Part shown: positions 1 to 11,100 of the stretch, one piece after another
Layout of the letters: every line of letters begins with the position of its first letter
Position numbering within the stretch: position 1 is the first letter of the stretch
Assembly (NCBI GenBank): GCA_003644265.1
Contig: QNBX01000018.1
Location: 1 to 42,356, forward strand
Source: Planctomycetota bacterium
GTDB lineage: Bacteria > Planctomycetota > B15-G4
Length of the DNA stretch: 42,356 nt
Reading direction: 5' to 3'
The notes under the pieces: generated by a model
Told to the model about the DNA's origin: nothing
Databases searched by the model: none
What the model saw: the letters and a program-made list of their open reading frames with translations, nothing else
Made by a program: the position numbers and the translations under genes

Positions 1-3000
1 GCACGTAGGCCTGCCCCGACGCCAGCACTCCCAGCACGGCCGCGCACTGCGCCGCGCCCGGACCCAGCAGCAGCGCCACCCGCGGCGGCCAGTCGTCGGC
101 CGGGGATGAGCCGGCGCCTGCGGACCGCGCGGATGTGGCCTCGCCCGCAGCGCCTGCGTCGCACGTCGAGTCAGCGGTCGGCTCGGACATCGGCTCGGAC
201 ATCGGCTCGGACGTCGGCTCGGAGCTCGCGCCCGCTACAGGCTCGACGGCACGGCCCGCGGCAGGGCTGGCAGCGGCCAGCTCCAGCAGACCCTGGGCCA
301 CCGCGCGCACCGAGGACTCCAGTTCGGCGTAGCTGCACGAGTCGGACTCCGTGACCACGGCTGGCCGCTCGGCGTGCTGAGCCGCCATGTCGAAGAAGCG
401 CTGCGCCACCGAACTCTCGACGGCCTCGGGACCAAAGGCCGTGAAGGCGCTGGTGAGCACGTCGCCGCCGCGCTGCGCCGCGGCGCGGGCGCGCTCGTCG
501 TCGTCCAGCAGCGGCAGGCTTGTAATGGACTGCTCCGCTTGGCTGCCCACGGCGGACAGCAGCGTGCTGTACTGGCGCAGCAGCGCGGCTGCGGTCCCGG
601 CCTCGAACAAGTCGGCGTCGTAGTTGAGGCGCACGGTCAGCTCATCGCCGCGCACGAACAGATACAGCGTCAGGTCGAACTTGGCCACCTCGCGGGCACC
701 CGGCGCCGACTCGACCGTCAGGCCCCCCAGCTTTCCGGGGCCTTCCTCCGGCACTTCGATCATGTTCACGAACACGTCGAAGAGCGGGTTGCGGGAGAGG
801 TCGCGCTCGGGCTGCAACGCGTCCACCAACTGTTCGAAGGGAATCGACTGGTGACCGAACGCGTTCAGGGTGGACTGGCGCACGCGCGCCAGCAGCTCCC
901 GGAAGCTGGGCGCGCCCGACAGGTCGCTGCGCACCACCAGCGTGTTGATGAAGAAGCCCATCAGGCCTTCAACGCTGGTGTGGTCGCGGCCCGCGATGGG
1001 CGTACCGATCACCACGTCCTCGCTGCCGCTGGCGCGCATGAGCAGCAGCTTGAAGGCAGCCAGCAGCACCATGAACTGCGACGCCCCCTCGCGCCGGCCC
1101 AGTTCGCGCAGGCCCAGCAGAGTCTCGGCGTCCACGACCAGGCTCTCGCTGGCGCCCAGCGAGCGACGGGTGCGCGGGCGCGGGTGGTCGGTGGGCAGGT
1201 CCAAGCCCGGCGCGCCGCCACCCAGGGTGTCTCGCCACCAGGACAGCTCGCGCTCCAGCACCTCGCCGGAGAACCACGAGCGCTGCCAGTGGGCAAAGTC
1301 GGCGTAGCCCAGGGGCAGCGGGGGGAGCTGCGCGGTCTCTCCGGCGCAGGCCGCGGTGTAGCTGGCTGCGAGATCGGCCCAGACCACGTTCATGGACCAG
1401 GCGTCGGACACGATGTGATGCACCACCAGCAACAGCACGTGCTCGTCGGGCGCGAGGCGCAGCAGGGCGGCACGCGCCACGGGCCCCTTGGCCAGGTCGA
1501 GGGGCTCGGCACCGAGGGCCGCCACGCGCTCGATGGAGAGGGCCCGCCGCTCGTCGTCCGGCGCGGCTGACAGATCCTCCTCATGCAGCGGCAGCTCGCC
1601 CTCGCTGGCGATGCACAAGTGCGCCTCGCCGTCGACCGCAGGGAAGCTGGTGCGCAGCGCCTCGTGCCGCTGCGCCAGGGCCGACAGCGCCGCGCGCAGG
1701 GCGTCGACGTCCAGGCTCCCCACCAGCCGGCGGGCGACGGTCATGTTGTACGCGGCGCTGCCCGGCTCGAGCTGGTCGAGGAACCACAGGCGCTGCTGCT
1801 GGAACGACAGCGGCAGCACGCCATCGCGCGCCACCGGCACCAGCGCGGGCGGTTGGGCCAGGGCGTCACCCTGCCGCAGGGCCTGGACGCACTCGGCCTG
1901 ATCGGCCAGCACAGGCACCCGGAAGGCGTCCGCCAGGGGCAACTCCACCCCAAAGGCATCTCGAATACGGCTCACCAGCCGCATGGCCAGGAGCGAGTGA
2001 CCGCCACTCGCGAAGAAGTCGTCGCGGGCCCCCACGCGATCGGCCCCCAGCACGGCCGCCCAGAGCTCCGCCAGCAAGGTCTGCACCGCGCCCTCCGGCG
2101 CGACCCAGGCTGTCAGGCCAGCGCTGGCCCCGGCATCGGGGGCGGGCAGCGCCGCACGGTCCAGCTTGCCATTGGGCGTGCGCGGCAGTTGCTCCAGCGT
2201 GACGAACAGGCTGGGCACCATGTAGTCGGGCAGCTGCGCACGCAGATGGGCAGCCAGTTCGGCGGCGTCCGGCACGGCGCCCGGGGCGGCCAGCATGTAG
2301 GCCACCAGTCGCGGCTCACCAGCGGACGGCGTGTGAACGGACACCGCCGCCTGGCTCAGGGACGGATGGCGTGCCAGCACGCTCTCGATCTCGCCCAACT
2401 CGATGCGGAATCCGCGCAGCTTGATCTGCCCATCCAGGCGCCCCAGAAACTGCAGGCTGCCGTCGGCCAGCCAGCGCACGCGGTCGCCGGTGCGATACAG
2501 GCGCGCGTCCGGATCGTCGGGCAGGGGAGCGGCGACGAAGCGCTCGGCGGTGAGCTGCGGGCGCCCGAGGTACTCACGCGCCAGGCCCAGGCCGCCAATG
2601 CACAGCTCGCCCGGCACGCCCAAGGGCACGGGCTCACCCTGGGCGTCGCGCACCACCAGCGTCGTGTTGGCGATGGGGCCGCCCACCACCACGCGGCCGT
2701 CGCCCGGCTGCAGCCTGCGGACGGCAGACCAGACCGTGGTCTCCGTGGGCCCATACATGTTCCAGACCGCGGCGCAGCGCGCGAGCAGGGGTTCGGCCAG
2801 GTCCCAACCCCAGGCCTCTCCGCCCACCAGGGCGGCGAAGCCGTCGCTGCCCTCCCAACCCGACTCCAGCAGCAGGCGCCAGGTAGCGGGAGTGGCCTGG
2901 GCCACGGTGGCGCCGGAGGAGCTCAGCAGCGCGCTCAGACGTTCACCGTCGACCGCCACATCGCGCGACACGATCAGCACGCGCGCACCCACCAGCAGCG

Positions 3001-5143
3001 GCGCCAGCAGCTCCAACACGGAGATGTCGAACGAGAGCGTGGTCAGCGCCGCAAACACATCGGACGCCTGCAGGCCCGGCTCTCGAGCCATGGACTGCAG
3101 CAGGTTCACGACGGCGCGATGCGGCACGGCCACGCCCTTGGGGCGGCCCGTGGAACCCGACGTGTAGAGCACGTAGGCCAGGTCGTCGGGCACGGCCCGG
3201 CGCGGCGTGGGTGCGGCAGCTGCCTGCGGGTCCGCGTGTGCGACCGGGAGCACCGCCGCCTGAGCGTCAAGCGTCAACACGTGTGGCACACCTTCTGCCA
3301 GCGCACCCGGATCACGCTCGGTGGTGATGACCGCCGCGAGCCCGGCGTCCTGCGCCATGAACGCCAAGCGCTCGGAGGGGAAGCCCGGATCAAGCGGCAC
3401 GTAGGCCGCGCCCGCCCGCGCCACGCCCAACAGCGCGCACAGCATGGGCAGGCCGCGCTCAACGTAGAGCCCCACCAGGTCGCCCGGACCCAGCCCCAGG
3501 GCGGTCAGCCGCGCGGCCACGCCGTCAGCCCGGCTCAGAAGCTCGGCGTAGGTGAGCTGCTCGTCGCCGCAGCAGGCGGCCACGGCCTCCGGTGTGCGCG
3601 CGCACTGGGCCGCCACGAGATCGTGTACGCAGGCGCCCTCGGGCAGAGCCGACGTCCGCCCGCATCCGATCTGCGCCACGAGCGCAGCATCCTCGGCGCT
3701 CTGCAACGGGAGCTGCGAGATGGGTCGGTCGGCGTCCTCCGCCACGGCTTCGAGCAAGCGTGTGTACTGCCCCAACATGCGCTCGATGGTCGCGGCGTCG
3801 AACAGGGCCGTGCTGTAGTTGAACACCACCCGCAGGCCGTCGTCCCCAGCAAAGACGTACACCTCCAGATCGAGACGGGTGGTGCCCGACTCCATCCCCA
3901 GCGGCCTGAACGTGAGCCCAGCGGCCGAGCGCGGCGCAGCGGTCGCTCCCCCGCCGCCCTGCTGCATGAAGAGCACGTTGAAGATCGGGTTGCGGGAGAG
4001 GTCGCGCTCGGGCAACAGCTCCTCGACCAGGCGCTCGAAGGGCAGGGCAGCGTGGTCGAAGGCGTCCAGGGCCTGCTCGCGCACGGCACCGAGCAGCTCG
4101 GCAAAGCTGGGGTCGCCAGAGAGGTCGCTGCGCAGCACCACGCTGTTGATGAAACAGCCGATCAGCGACTCGGTGCGTTCGTCGCTGCGCCCGGCCACCG
4201 GCGTGCCCAGCACGATGTCCTCTTGGCCGGACAGCCGCATGAGCAAGACGTTCAGCGCCGCCAGACCGGTCATGAAGAGGGTGGCGCGCTGAGCGCGCCC
4301 CGCGGCCAGCAGGCCTTCGGTGATGCGTCCTGGCAGCAGCGCCTCGCAACGCGCCGCATCAAAGCGCTGGCGCGGAGGCCGCGAGCGGTCCGTGGGCAAC
4401 TCCAGAGCAGCGGCCCCCGCAAGCCGCGCCTTGCTGTGGTCGAGGTGCGCCGCCAGCGCCTCGCCCTCCAGCTCGCGCTGCTGCAACGCGGCCCAGTCGC
4501 CGTACTGCAGGGGCAGCGGCGCCAGCTGTGGCTCACGCCCGGCCACGAAGGCCTCATAGCCCGTCAGCAACTCGGACAAGAACACGTCGTTGGACCAGCC
4601 GTCGTAGGCGATGTGGTGCACCACCATCAAGAGCGCGTGGCGCTCGGGCCCGAGCTGCACCAGGCTCACGCGCAGCACGGGACCGCGCTCCAGATCGAAC
4701 GGCGACGCGGTGTGCTGCTTGGCCGTGCGCCGCAGGGCCAGCTCTTGCTCCTCGCCCTCCAACGTCGACAGGTCCACCAGGCTCAGGCCCAGGGGAGCGG
4801 GCGGTGACACCACCTGCCGCGGCTCGCCATCCCGCACGGCGTAGGTCGTGCGCAAGACCTCATGTCGCGCAAGGACGGCGTCCAGACTGCGGCCGAGGGC
4901 ATCCCGGTTCAGCGCGCCGTCCAGGCGCAAGGCCACGGCCGTGTTGTAGAAGGAGCCGTCCTCGACCAACCGATCCAGAAACCACAGCCGCCGCTGGGCA
5001 AACGACACCGGGCGCTCCTGACGTGCGGCCTTGCGCCGCGCCAGCAGCTGGCCCAGCAGTGCGCGTCGCTGCTCTGGCGTCAGGGCATCGAGGTCCTCCG
5101 GCGCCTGGGGCCCGTCGGCACGGCGGTCCTGGCTGCCGGTCAT
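1..5143 (-). CDS. Non-ribosomal peptide synthetase, C-A(Gly)-T-C-A..., third protein of the line, truncated by window edge
   Basis: Extends the peptide received from the hybrid synthetase encoded just upstream. 1714 residues are visible and the C-terminal part lies outside the window. Domain order with rough residues: condensation 40-470 (RRLWFLD near 48, HHIAYDG near 175), adenylation 500-980 (YTSGSTGRPKG near 658, YGPTE near 797), carrier 1015-1085 (SGGHSLLA, phosphopantetheine Ser present), condensation 1105-1540, and the start of a second adenylation domain from about 1575. The first pocket reads D-I-L-Q-L-G-M-V-W-K, a glycine-type code. The second condensation domain has HHIVSDA instead of HHxxxDG. 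The second adenylation domain carries an unusual repetitive insert (see the repeat at 180-227). The ATG overlaps the TGA of the upstream gene (ATGA), and a GGGGAG lies about 11 nt before it. I checked the reading frame at several motifs down to base 2. The specificity call is inference. Confidence 0.93.
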   Translation of the reverse strand, partial: MTGSQDRRADGPQAPEDLDALTPEQRRALLGQLLARRKAARQERPVSFAQRRLWFLDRLVEDGSFYNTAVALRLDGALNRDALGRSLDAVLARHEVLRTTYAVRDGEPRQVVSPPAPLGLSLVDLSTLEGEEQELALRRTAKQHTASPFDLERGPVLRVSLVQLGPERHALLMVVHHIAYDGWSNDVFLSELLTGYEAFVAGREPQLAPLPLQYGDWAALQQRELEGEALAAHLDHSKARLAGAAALELPTDRSRPPRQRFDAARCEALLPGRITEGLLAAGRAQRATLFMTGLAALNVLLMRLSGQEDIVLGTPVAGRSDERTESLIGCFINSVVLRSDLSGDPSFAELLGAVREQALDAFDHAALPFERLVEELLPERDLSRNPIFNVLFMQQGGGGATAAPRSAAGLTFRPLGMESGTTRLDLEVYVFAGDDGLRVVFNYSTALFDAATIERMLGQYTRLLEAVAEDADRPISQLPLQSAEDAALVAQIGCGRTSALPEGACVHDLVAAQCARTPEAVAACCGDEQLTYAELLSRADGVAARLTALGLGPGDLVGLYVERGLPMLCALLGVARAGAAYVPLDPGFPSERLAFMAQDAGLAAVITTERDPGALAEGVPHVLTLDAQAAVLPVAHADPQAAAAPTPRRAVPDDLAYVLYTSGSTGRPKGVAVPHRAVVNLLQSMAREPGLQASDVFAALTTLSFDISVLELLAPLLVGARVLIVSRDVAVDGERLSALLSSSGATVAQATPATWRLLLESGWEGSDGFAALVGGEAWGWDLAEPLLARCAAVWNMYGPTETTVWSAVRRLQPGDGRVVVGGPIANTTLVVRDAQGEPVPLGVPGELCIGGLGLAREYLGRPQLTAERFVAAPLPDDPDARLYRTGDRVRWLADGSLQFLGRLDGQIKLRGFRIELGEIESVLARHPSLSQAAVSVHTPSAGEPRLVAYMLAAPGAVPDAAELAAHLRAQLPDYMVPSLFVTLEQLPRTPNGKLDRAALPAPDAGASAGLTAWVAPEGAVQTLLAELWAAVLGADRVGARDDFFASGGHSLLAMRLVSRIRDAFGVELPLADAFRVPVLADQAECVQALRQGDALAQPPALVPVARDGVLPLSFQQQRLWFLDQLEPGSAAYNMTVARRLVGSLDVDALRAALSALAQRHEALRTSFPAVDGEAHLCIASEGELPLHEEDLSAAPDDERRALSIERVAALGAEPLDLAKGPVARAALLRLAPDEHVLLLVVHHIVSDAWSMNVVWADLAASYTAACAGETAQLPPLPLGYADFAHWQRSWFSGEVLERELSWWRDTLGGGAPGLDLPTDHPRPRTRRSLGASESLVVDAETLLGLRELGRREGASQFMVLLAAFKLLLMRASGSEDVVIGTPIAGRDHTSVEGLMGFFINTLVVRSDLSGAPSFRELLARVRQSTLNAFGHQSIPFEQLVDALQPERDLSRNPLFDVFVNMIEVPEEGPGKLGGLTVESAPGAREVAKFDLTLYLFVRGDELTVRLNYDADLFEAGTAAALLRQYSTLLSAVGSQAEQSITSLPLLDDDERARAAAQRGGDVLTSAFTAFGPEAVESSVAQRFFDMAAQHAERPAVVTESDSCSYAELESSVRAVAQGLLELAAASPAAGRAVEPVAGASSEPTSEPMSEPMSEPTADSTCDAGAAGEATSARSAGAGSSPADDWPPRVALLLGPGAAQCAAVLGVLASGQAYV
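180..227. repeat. Four tandem 12-bp units inside an adenylation domain
   Basis: The plus-strand units are GGCTCGGACATC twice, then GGCTCGGACGTC and GGCTCGGAGCTC, with no gaps. Read on the minus strand they encode a run of Ser-Glu-Pro-Thr/Met units. They lie in a stretch of roughly 50 residues rich in Ala, Ser, Pro and Glu. That stretch replaces the short loop normally found between the first two core motifs of an adenylation domain. The period is a multiple of three, so copy-number change would keep the frame. Confidence 0.9.
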
Positions 5144-8100
5144 GGTGAACCGGGCTCCCCGTCCGACAGGCGCCGTAGCAGGGCCTCGACCTCCTCGTCA
5201 GAGAGCGCCTCCACGTCGGTGGACTCCAGGGTGTCTGCCAGCTGCCCCCCCCCGGGGTCCGGGCTGGCGGCAGAGCTCGCAGCCTGCGGCGCGAGAGCCG
5301 AGCCCTCGGGTTCGGAGGCGGGAGCGCCCACGCTGCCGGCGCTGGGCCCGAGCTGCTGGGCCAGACTGGCGATGGTGGCGTTGTCGAACACGGCGCGCAG
5401 GCTCAGGCCGGCATCCGGGAAGCGCCGCGCGATGCGGTTCAGAAGTTGTGTGGCCAACAGCGAGTGGCCTCCCAGTTCGAAGAAGTCGTCATGCACGCCC
5501 AACGGGGCCATGCCGAACAGTTCCTCCCAGATCGTAGCGAGAACACGTTCGGCCTCATCTCGCGGCTCCAGAAACGCCGTGCCCAGATCGGGCCTGCTGT
5601 GGGCGGCGCCACCCGCTGCGCCCCCAGCATCCTGGCGCAGCTCATCAGCGTCCGGCGTCGCGCCTCGCTGGTCCTCGCCATCGGCCTCCGACAGTACCTG
5701 CATCAGGTCGTGCTCGCACACCAGCACGTGCGGGCCGGGGCGGTGAGCCAGCACGCGCAGCAACACCTGCGCGCCTTCGTCGTCCGAGATGCCCTGATCG
5801 GCACCCAGGGGACCGCCGGCCGCATCGACCGCCATGCCCGACTGACGCCAGCGCGTCCAGCCGATGGAGAACAGCGCGGGGCCGTCGGGCGCCGCGCCCT
5901 GGGCGCTGGCATCCAGCACCGCGTTGGCCGCGGCGTAGTCCGCCACGCCGGGGAAGCCCTTGACGGCGTTGAGCGACGAGCACAGGACCAACAGCTCGAA
6001 TCCGGGGCCGGCCAGCGCCGCGAGCAACGCGCGCGTTCCAGCCACCTTGGGGGCCAGCACGGCTCGCGCCTGCTCGGAGCTCTTGGTGAGCACCAGACCG
6101 CTGGGCGGCACACCCGCCGCATGGATGGCGCCGTGGATGGCGCCGAAGCGCGCGCGGGCCAAGGCGACCACCTCGGCCAGGGCGTCCGGGTCCGCCACGT
6201 CGGCGCTGGCCAGCATGAGCTCAGCGCCCTCGGCCTCCAGGGCCAGCACGCCTGCAAGACGCCGTGCCAGCGGATCGCTGCCGTCATGAGCCTCGAGATA
6301 CGCGTCCCACTCATGGCGCTCCGGCAGGGGCGTGCGTCCCAGCAGCACGAGCCGCGCGGCCACCGTTCGGTGCAACGTGCGTGCCAGGGCCAGCCCCATG
6401 CCGCCCAGCCCACCCGTGATCAAGTAGACGCCGCCGGGACGCAGCAACTCAGGCACTCTGTCGTCGAGCGCAGGCAGGGGCACGGGCGCGTAGCCCTGCA
6501 CGAAACGGCGACCGCCGCGCCAGGCCAGCACCGGCTGGTCCGTGGCGTGGCCCCGTTCGCGCGCCAGCTCTGTGGTCAGCGCGTCCACCCGGCAGCGACG
6601 CTCCTCGGGGCTCTCACCGCGATCCAGGTCCACGTGTCGCACGGACAGATTGGGCTGCTCGTAGGGGACCGCGCGCAGCAGTCCCACCAGCGCCGCCTGC
6701 TCGGGCCGCACGCGCTCGACGCCGGTCACCTGCTGTGCTCCGGCCGTGACCAGCGTCAGCTCCAGCGCGTGCCCCCAGCCCGCCTCGCCCAAGGCCCGCA
6801 CCAAGAGCAGCGCCGCGTAGAAGCCCCGCTCGAGCTGTCGCTCGGGATCGTCGCCGGCGTCGAGCGACCAGGCGTGCACGATGGCGCTGGGGAGCTGACC
6901 GCTCTGCTCGAGGGCAGACAGCAGGCGCTGGTGCTGCTCGAGTGACGTGGGGTCAAGCGTGAACGCGCCGTCCTGCTCCGAGAAGCTGTTGCCCGTGCGC
7001 ACCACCACGACGCGCTGACCGGAGCCCGCTGCCTGTTCCGCCGCATTGGACGCCACACCTGACACTGCGGCCCCATCGCCGCCGTCATCGAAGACGAGCA
7101 GCGAGCCTTCGGCGCTGGCAGACGCGAGCGCCCCAGCGGACGACTGCGCCTCGCTCGAGTCGGATGCGGGCGCTGCTGCTCCGCGCCCGGGTGCCCGCAC
7201 AGGGCGCCAGACCGGCACGTGGAACCAGCGCTCGAGCGGCAGCCGCCCGCCGCCCGCACGCGGACCGATGCGCCGCTCCACCCAGTAGCGTTCGCGTTCA
7301 AACGGGTACGTCGGCAGGCTCAACCGGCGCCGTCGCTCGTCGCCTGCCAGGGCCGCGGGATCCCAGGCCACGCCGTGCGTCCACAGCCGGCCCAGCGCGC
7401 CCAGCAGGCAGGCGCCGTCGTCCTGCTCGGTCTTGGGGTGGCGCATGGAGGAGAGCACCGCACGGCCGGGGCCGCAGTCGGGGTGCGCACGGGACAGCGA
7501 GCCCAGCACGCGCCCAGGACCCACCTCGAGCAACACGCAGTCTTCGTCTTCGAGCAGGCGACCCACGCCGTCGGCAAAGCGCACGGGCTCACGCAGCTGG
7601 CGGCCCCAGAAGCTGGCATCGGACACCTGTTCGGCCGTGACCCATCCGCCCGTCAGGGTCGACACGTACGGAACGGCGTCGGGCGCACGGCGCGTGAACG
7701 CCGCCACCGCCTCCACGAACGGCGCCACCGCTGCCTGCATGTGCCCGGAGTGGAACGCATGCGACGTGTGCAGGCGCGATGTCTCCACGCCTTCGGCGGC
7801 CAGCTCCTGCTCCAGGGCCTGCACCGCGTCGGCGCCGCCCCCCACCACGCAGGCTCCCGGCGCGTTGACGCCCGTCAGCCAGAGCTGCTCGCGCCCGTCC
7901 AGCCGCGCCACCAGCTCGCGCTCTTCCATCGGGACGGCCAGCATGACGCCGCCGGGCATGGAGCCCATCAGCCGCCCGCGCTCCAGCACCAGGTCGAGGG
8001 CGTCATCCGGGCTGAGCACGCCGGCCAGGCAGGCCGAGACGTACTCTCCCACGCTGTGTCCCAAGCTGGCCTGGGGCGAGAGCCCCCACGACATGAGCAG

Positions 8101-11100
8101 ACGCGCCAGGGCGTACTCGATGATGAACAGCGCCGGCTGGGTCCACTCGGTGCGGCGCAGGCGCGCGGCGGCCGACTCGGCTTCGGCTTCCGAGGCAAAC
8201 AGCACCTCGGCCAGGTCCATCCCGTGCACGGCCGTCAGCCGCGCGAGGCACTCGTCCACCACCTGCCGGAACACGGGCTCGTCGCGGTGGAGATCGCGCC
8301 CCATGCCCACGTACTGGGCACCCTGCCCCGGGAACAAGAACACGACCGGGCGCTCACCGCCCTGGGCGTGATGGGTCCAGCAGCGATCGGGCGCGCCGCC
8401 TTGCAGCGCGACGACGGCGTCCTCGACGCTGCTGCACAGCACGGCGCGACGATGATCGAACACGCGCCGGCCCACGCGCAGGGTGTGGGCCACATCCGCC
8501 AGGCACAGCTCGGGCCGGGCCGTCAGGTGCTCGGCCAAGCGCTCGGTCATGGCCTCCAGCGCCGTGGCCGTGCGGGCCGAGAGCTGCAGCAGCTGCCAGG
8601 GGCGCGAGGGCCCCGAGGGCTCCCGGGCAGGGGGCTGCTCCACGACGGCGTGGGCGTTGGTGCCGCCGATGCCGAAGGCCGAGACCCCGGCCCGACGCGG
8701 CGCGCCGTCGTCGGGACTCCACGGCCGGCAGGTCGTGTTGACGAAGAACGGCGTCGCGTCGAAGTCGATCTCGGGGTTGGGCGCGGTGTAGTGCAGGCTG
8801 GGCGGGATCAGGCCGTGCTCAACGGACAGAGCGGCCTTGATCAGCCCGGCCACCCCCGCAGCCGCGTCCAGGTGTCCCATGTTCGACTTGAGCGAGGCCA
8901 GGGCCACCGAGCCCGGGGCCGCATCGCTGGCGGCGAACACCTTGGCGAGCGCCGCCACTTCGATGGGATCGCCCAGGGCCGTGCCCGTGCCGTGGCACTC
9001 GACGTAGCCCACGCTGGCGGGGTCGATCCCGCCGGCCGCCTGGGCCGCGGCCACCACCTCGGCCTGACCTTCGATGCTGGGGGCCGTGTAGCCCACCTTG
9101 CGTGAGCCGTCGTTGTTGATGGCCGTTCCGCGGATGACCGCATGGATCGTGTCGCCGTCGGCCAGGGCGTCGGCCAGGCGCCGCAACGCCACCACCCCGA
9201 CGCCATTGGCGCTGACCATGCCCTCGGCCCCGGCGTCGAAGGTGCGGCAGTGACCGTCGGAGCTGCGCACACCACCGGTCTCGTGCAGGTACCCCGCGGC
9301 CCACGGCACCGTCACCGCCACGCCGCCGGCCAGGGCCAGATCGCAGCCGCCCTCCACCAGACTGCGGACGGCCTCGTGCACCGCCACCAGCGAGGTGGAG
9401 CAGGCGCTCTGCACGTTCACGCTGGGGCCGCGCAGGTTGAGCTGGTAGCTCACGCGCGTACACAGGAAGTCGTGAATGGAGCTCATGAGCGCCACCAGCC
9501 CACCGGCTCGCGCCAGCACTTCGGGACGCGAGCGCAGGTTCGAAAGGTACGAGTTCATGCTGGCGCCGCCGAAGACGCCCACCAGACCGTCAAAACGATC
9601 CGGGTCCACGGCCGCGCGCTCGAGCGCGTCGCTGGCGCACTCGAGGAACAGCCGCTGCTGCGGATCCATGAGCTCGGCCTCGCGCGGCGTGTAGCCGAAG
9701 AAGCGCGCATCGAACAGGTCGGGGTCGTCGATCACGGCGCGGGCGGGCACGTAGCGCGGGTCGGCCAGCATCTCGTCGGGCACGCCGGACGCGCGCAGCT
9801 CTTCGGGCGTGAAGAAGGTCACGGACTCCACGCCGTCGCACAGGTTGCGCCAGAAGCTCTCGACATCGGACGCGCCCGGGAAGCGACCGGCCATGCCGAC
9901 CACGGCGACCGCGCCGTCGCGTGCTCCGGCGCCGGTGGCGACGCGCGCGTCAGCCGCCCGACGGAGCTGCCGGCCCTCGTCGGCGGCGGCGGCGCTGTCC
10001 GGCTCATCACCCAGCACCCGCGCCAGGGCCTCGATCGTGGTGTGCTCGAACAGGTCGGTGACCGTGAGCTCGGCACCCAGCTCCTGCACCAGACGCGTAC
10101 GCACGCTGAGCAGCTTGAGCGAGTGCCCACCCAGGTCGAAGAAGTGGTCGCGGGTTCCGACGCGCTCCACGCCCAGGACCTCGCACCAGATGGCCGCGAT
10201 GCGACGTTGCAGTTCACTGCGAGGAGCGACCGAGGCGCTGTCCGGCGCGTGGGCGCTTGGCGCCGGCAGCGCGGCCCGGTCCACCTTGCCGTTGGCGTTC
10301 AGCGGCAGCGCGTCCAGGTCCACCAGCGCCGACGGCAGCATGTAGTCGGGCAAGTCGCGAGCCAGATCGGCGAGCAGGGCGTCGTGGTCCTGGCTGCTGC
10401 CGCTGCCCCAGACCAGATAGGCCACCAGCTGCTTGTCGCCGGGGCGATCCTCGCGGCACAGCACGACCCCGTCCTTGAGCTCGTCGAGCCCGCGCAGGGC
10501 GGCCTCCACTTCGCCCAACTCGATCCGGAATCCGCGCAGCTTCACCTGGGAATCCAGGCGGCCCACGAACGAGAGCGCGCCATCCGGCCCCTGGCTGACC
10601 AGGTCGCCGGTGCGGTACAGGCGTGCGCCGGGCGTGTTGTCGAAGGGGTGCGGCACGAAGCGTTCCGCGCTGAGCTCGGGCCGCTCGTGGTAGCCCAGGG
10701 CCAGGCCGTCGCCGCCCAGGTAGAGCTCTCCGGGCGCCCCCATGGGCGTGGGGTTGCGGTCCACGTCGAGCACGTAGGCCGTGCGGTGGGCCAGCGGCCG
10801 TCCGATGGGCACGCTGACGGCGTCCGCGGGCACATGCTCCACCTCGTACCAGGTGGAATAGGTGGTGCACTCAGTGGGGCCGTACACGTGCAGCAGGTGC
10901 TCGGGCCGACCGCGCTCCAGCACCCCGCGCACGCTGGCCGGATCCACGGCCTCACCGCCAAACAACAGCACGCGCAGGGACGCGAACACATCCGGAGCGT
11001 GGCGCGAGAGCTGATTGAACAGCGCCGTGGTCACGAACAGCACGCTGATCCCGCGGCGCTGGAACTCGGCGGACAGCGCCTCGGGCGCCAGCATGAGCTC

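Noticed and set aside
1..420. Possible thioesterase or end of the assembly line at the left edge
   Set aside because: The sequence there is the start of another adenylation domain, so termination must lie outside the window.
1583..4807. Long plus-strand open frame of more than 1000 codons opposite the third synthetase
   Set aside because: Its translation is Arg, Gln, His and Gly-rich with no domain and lies antisense to clear adenylation and condensation motifs; it is a GC-driven shadow.
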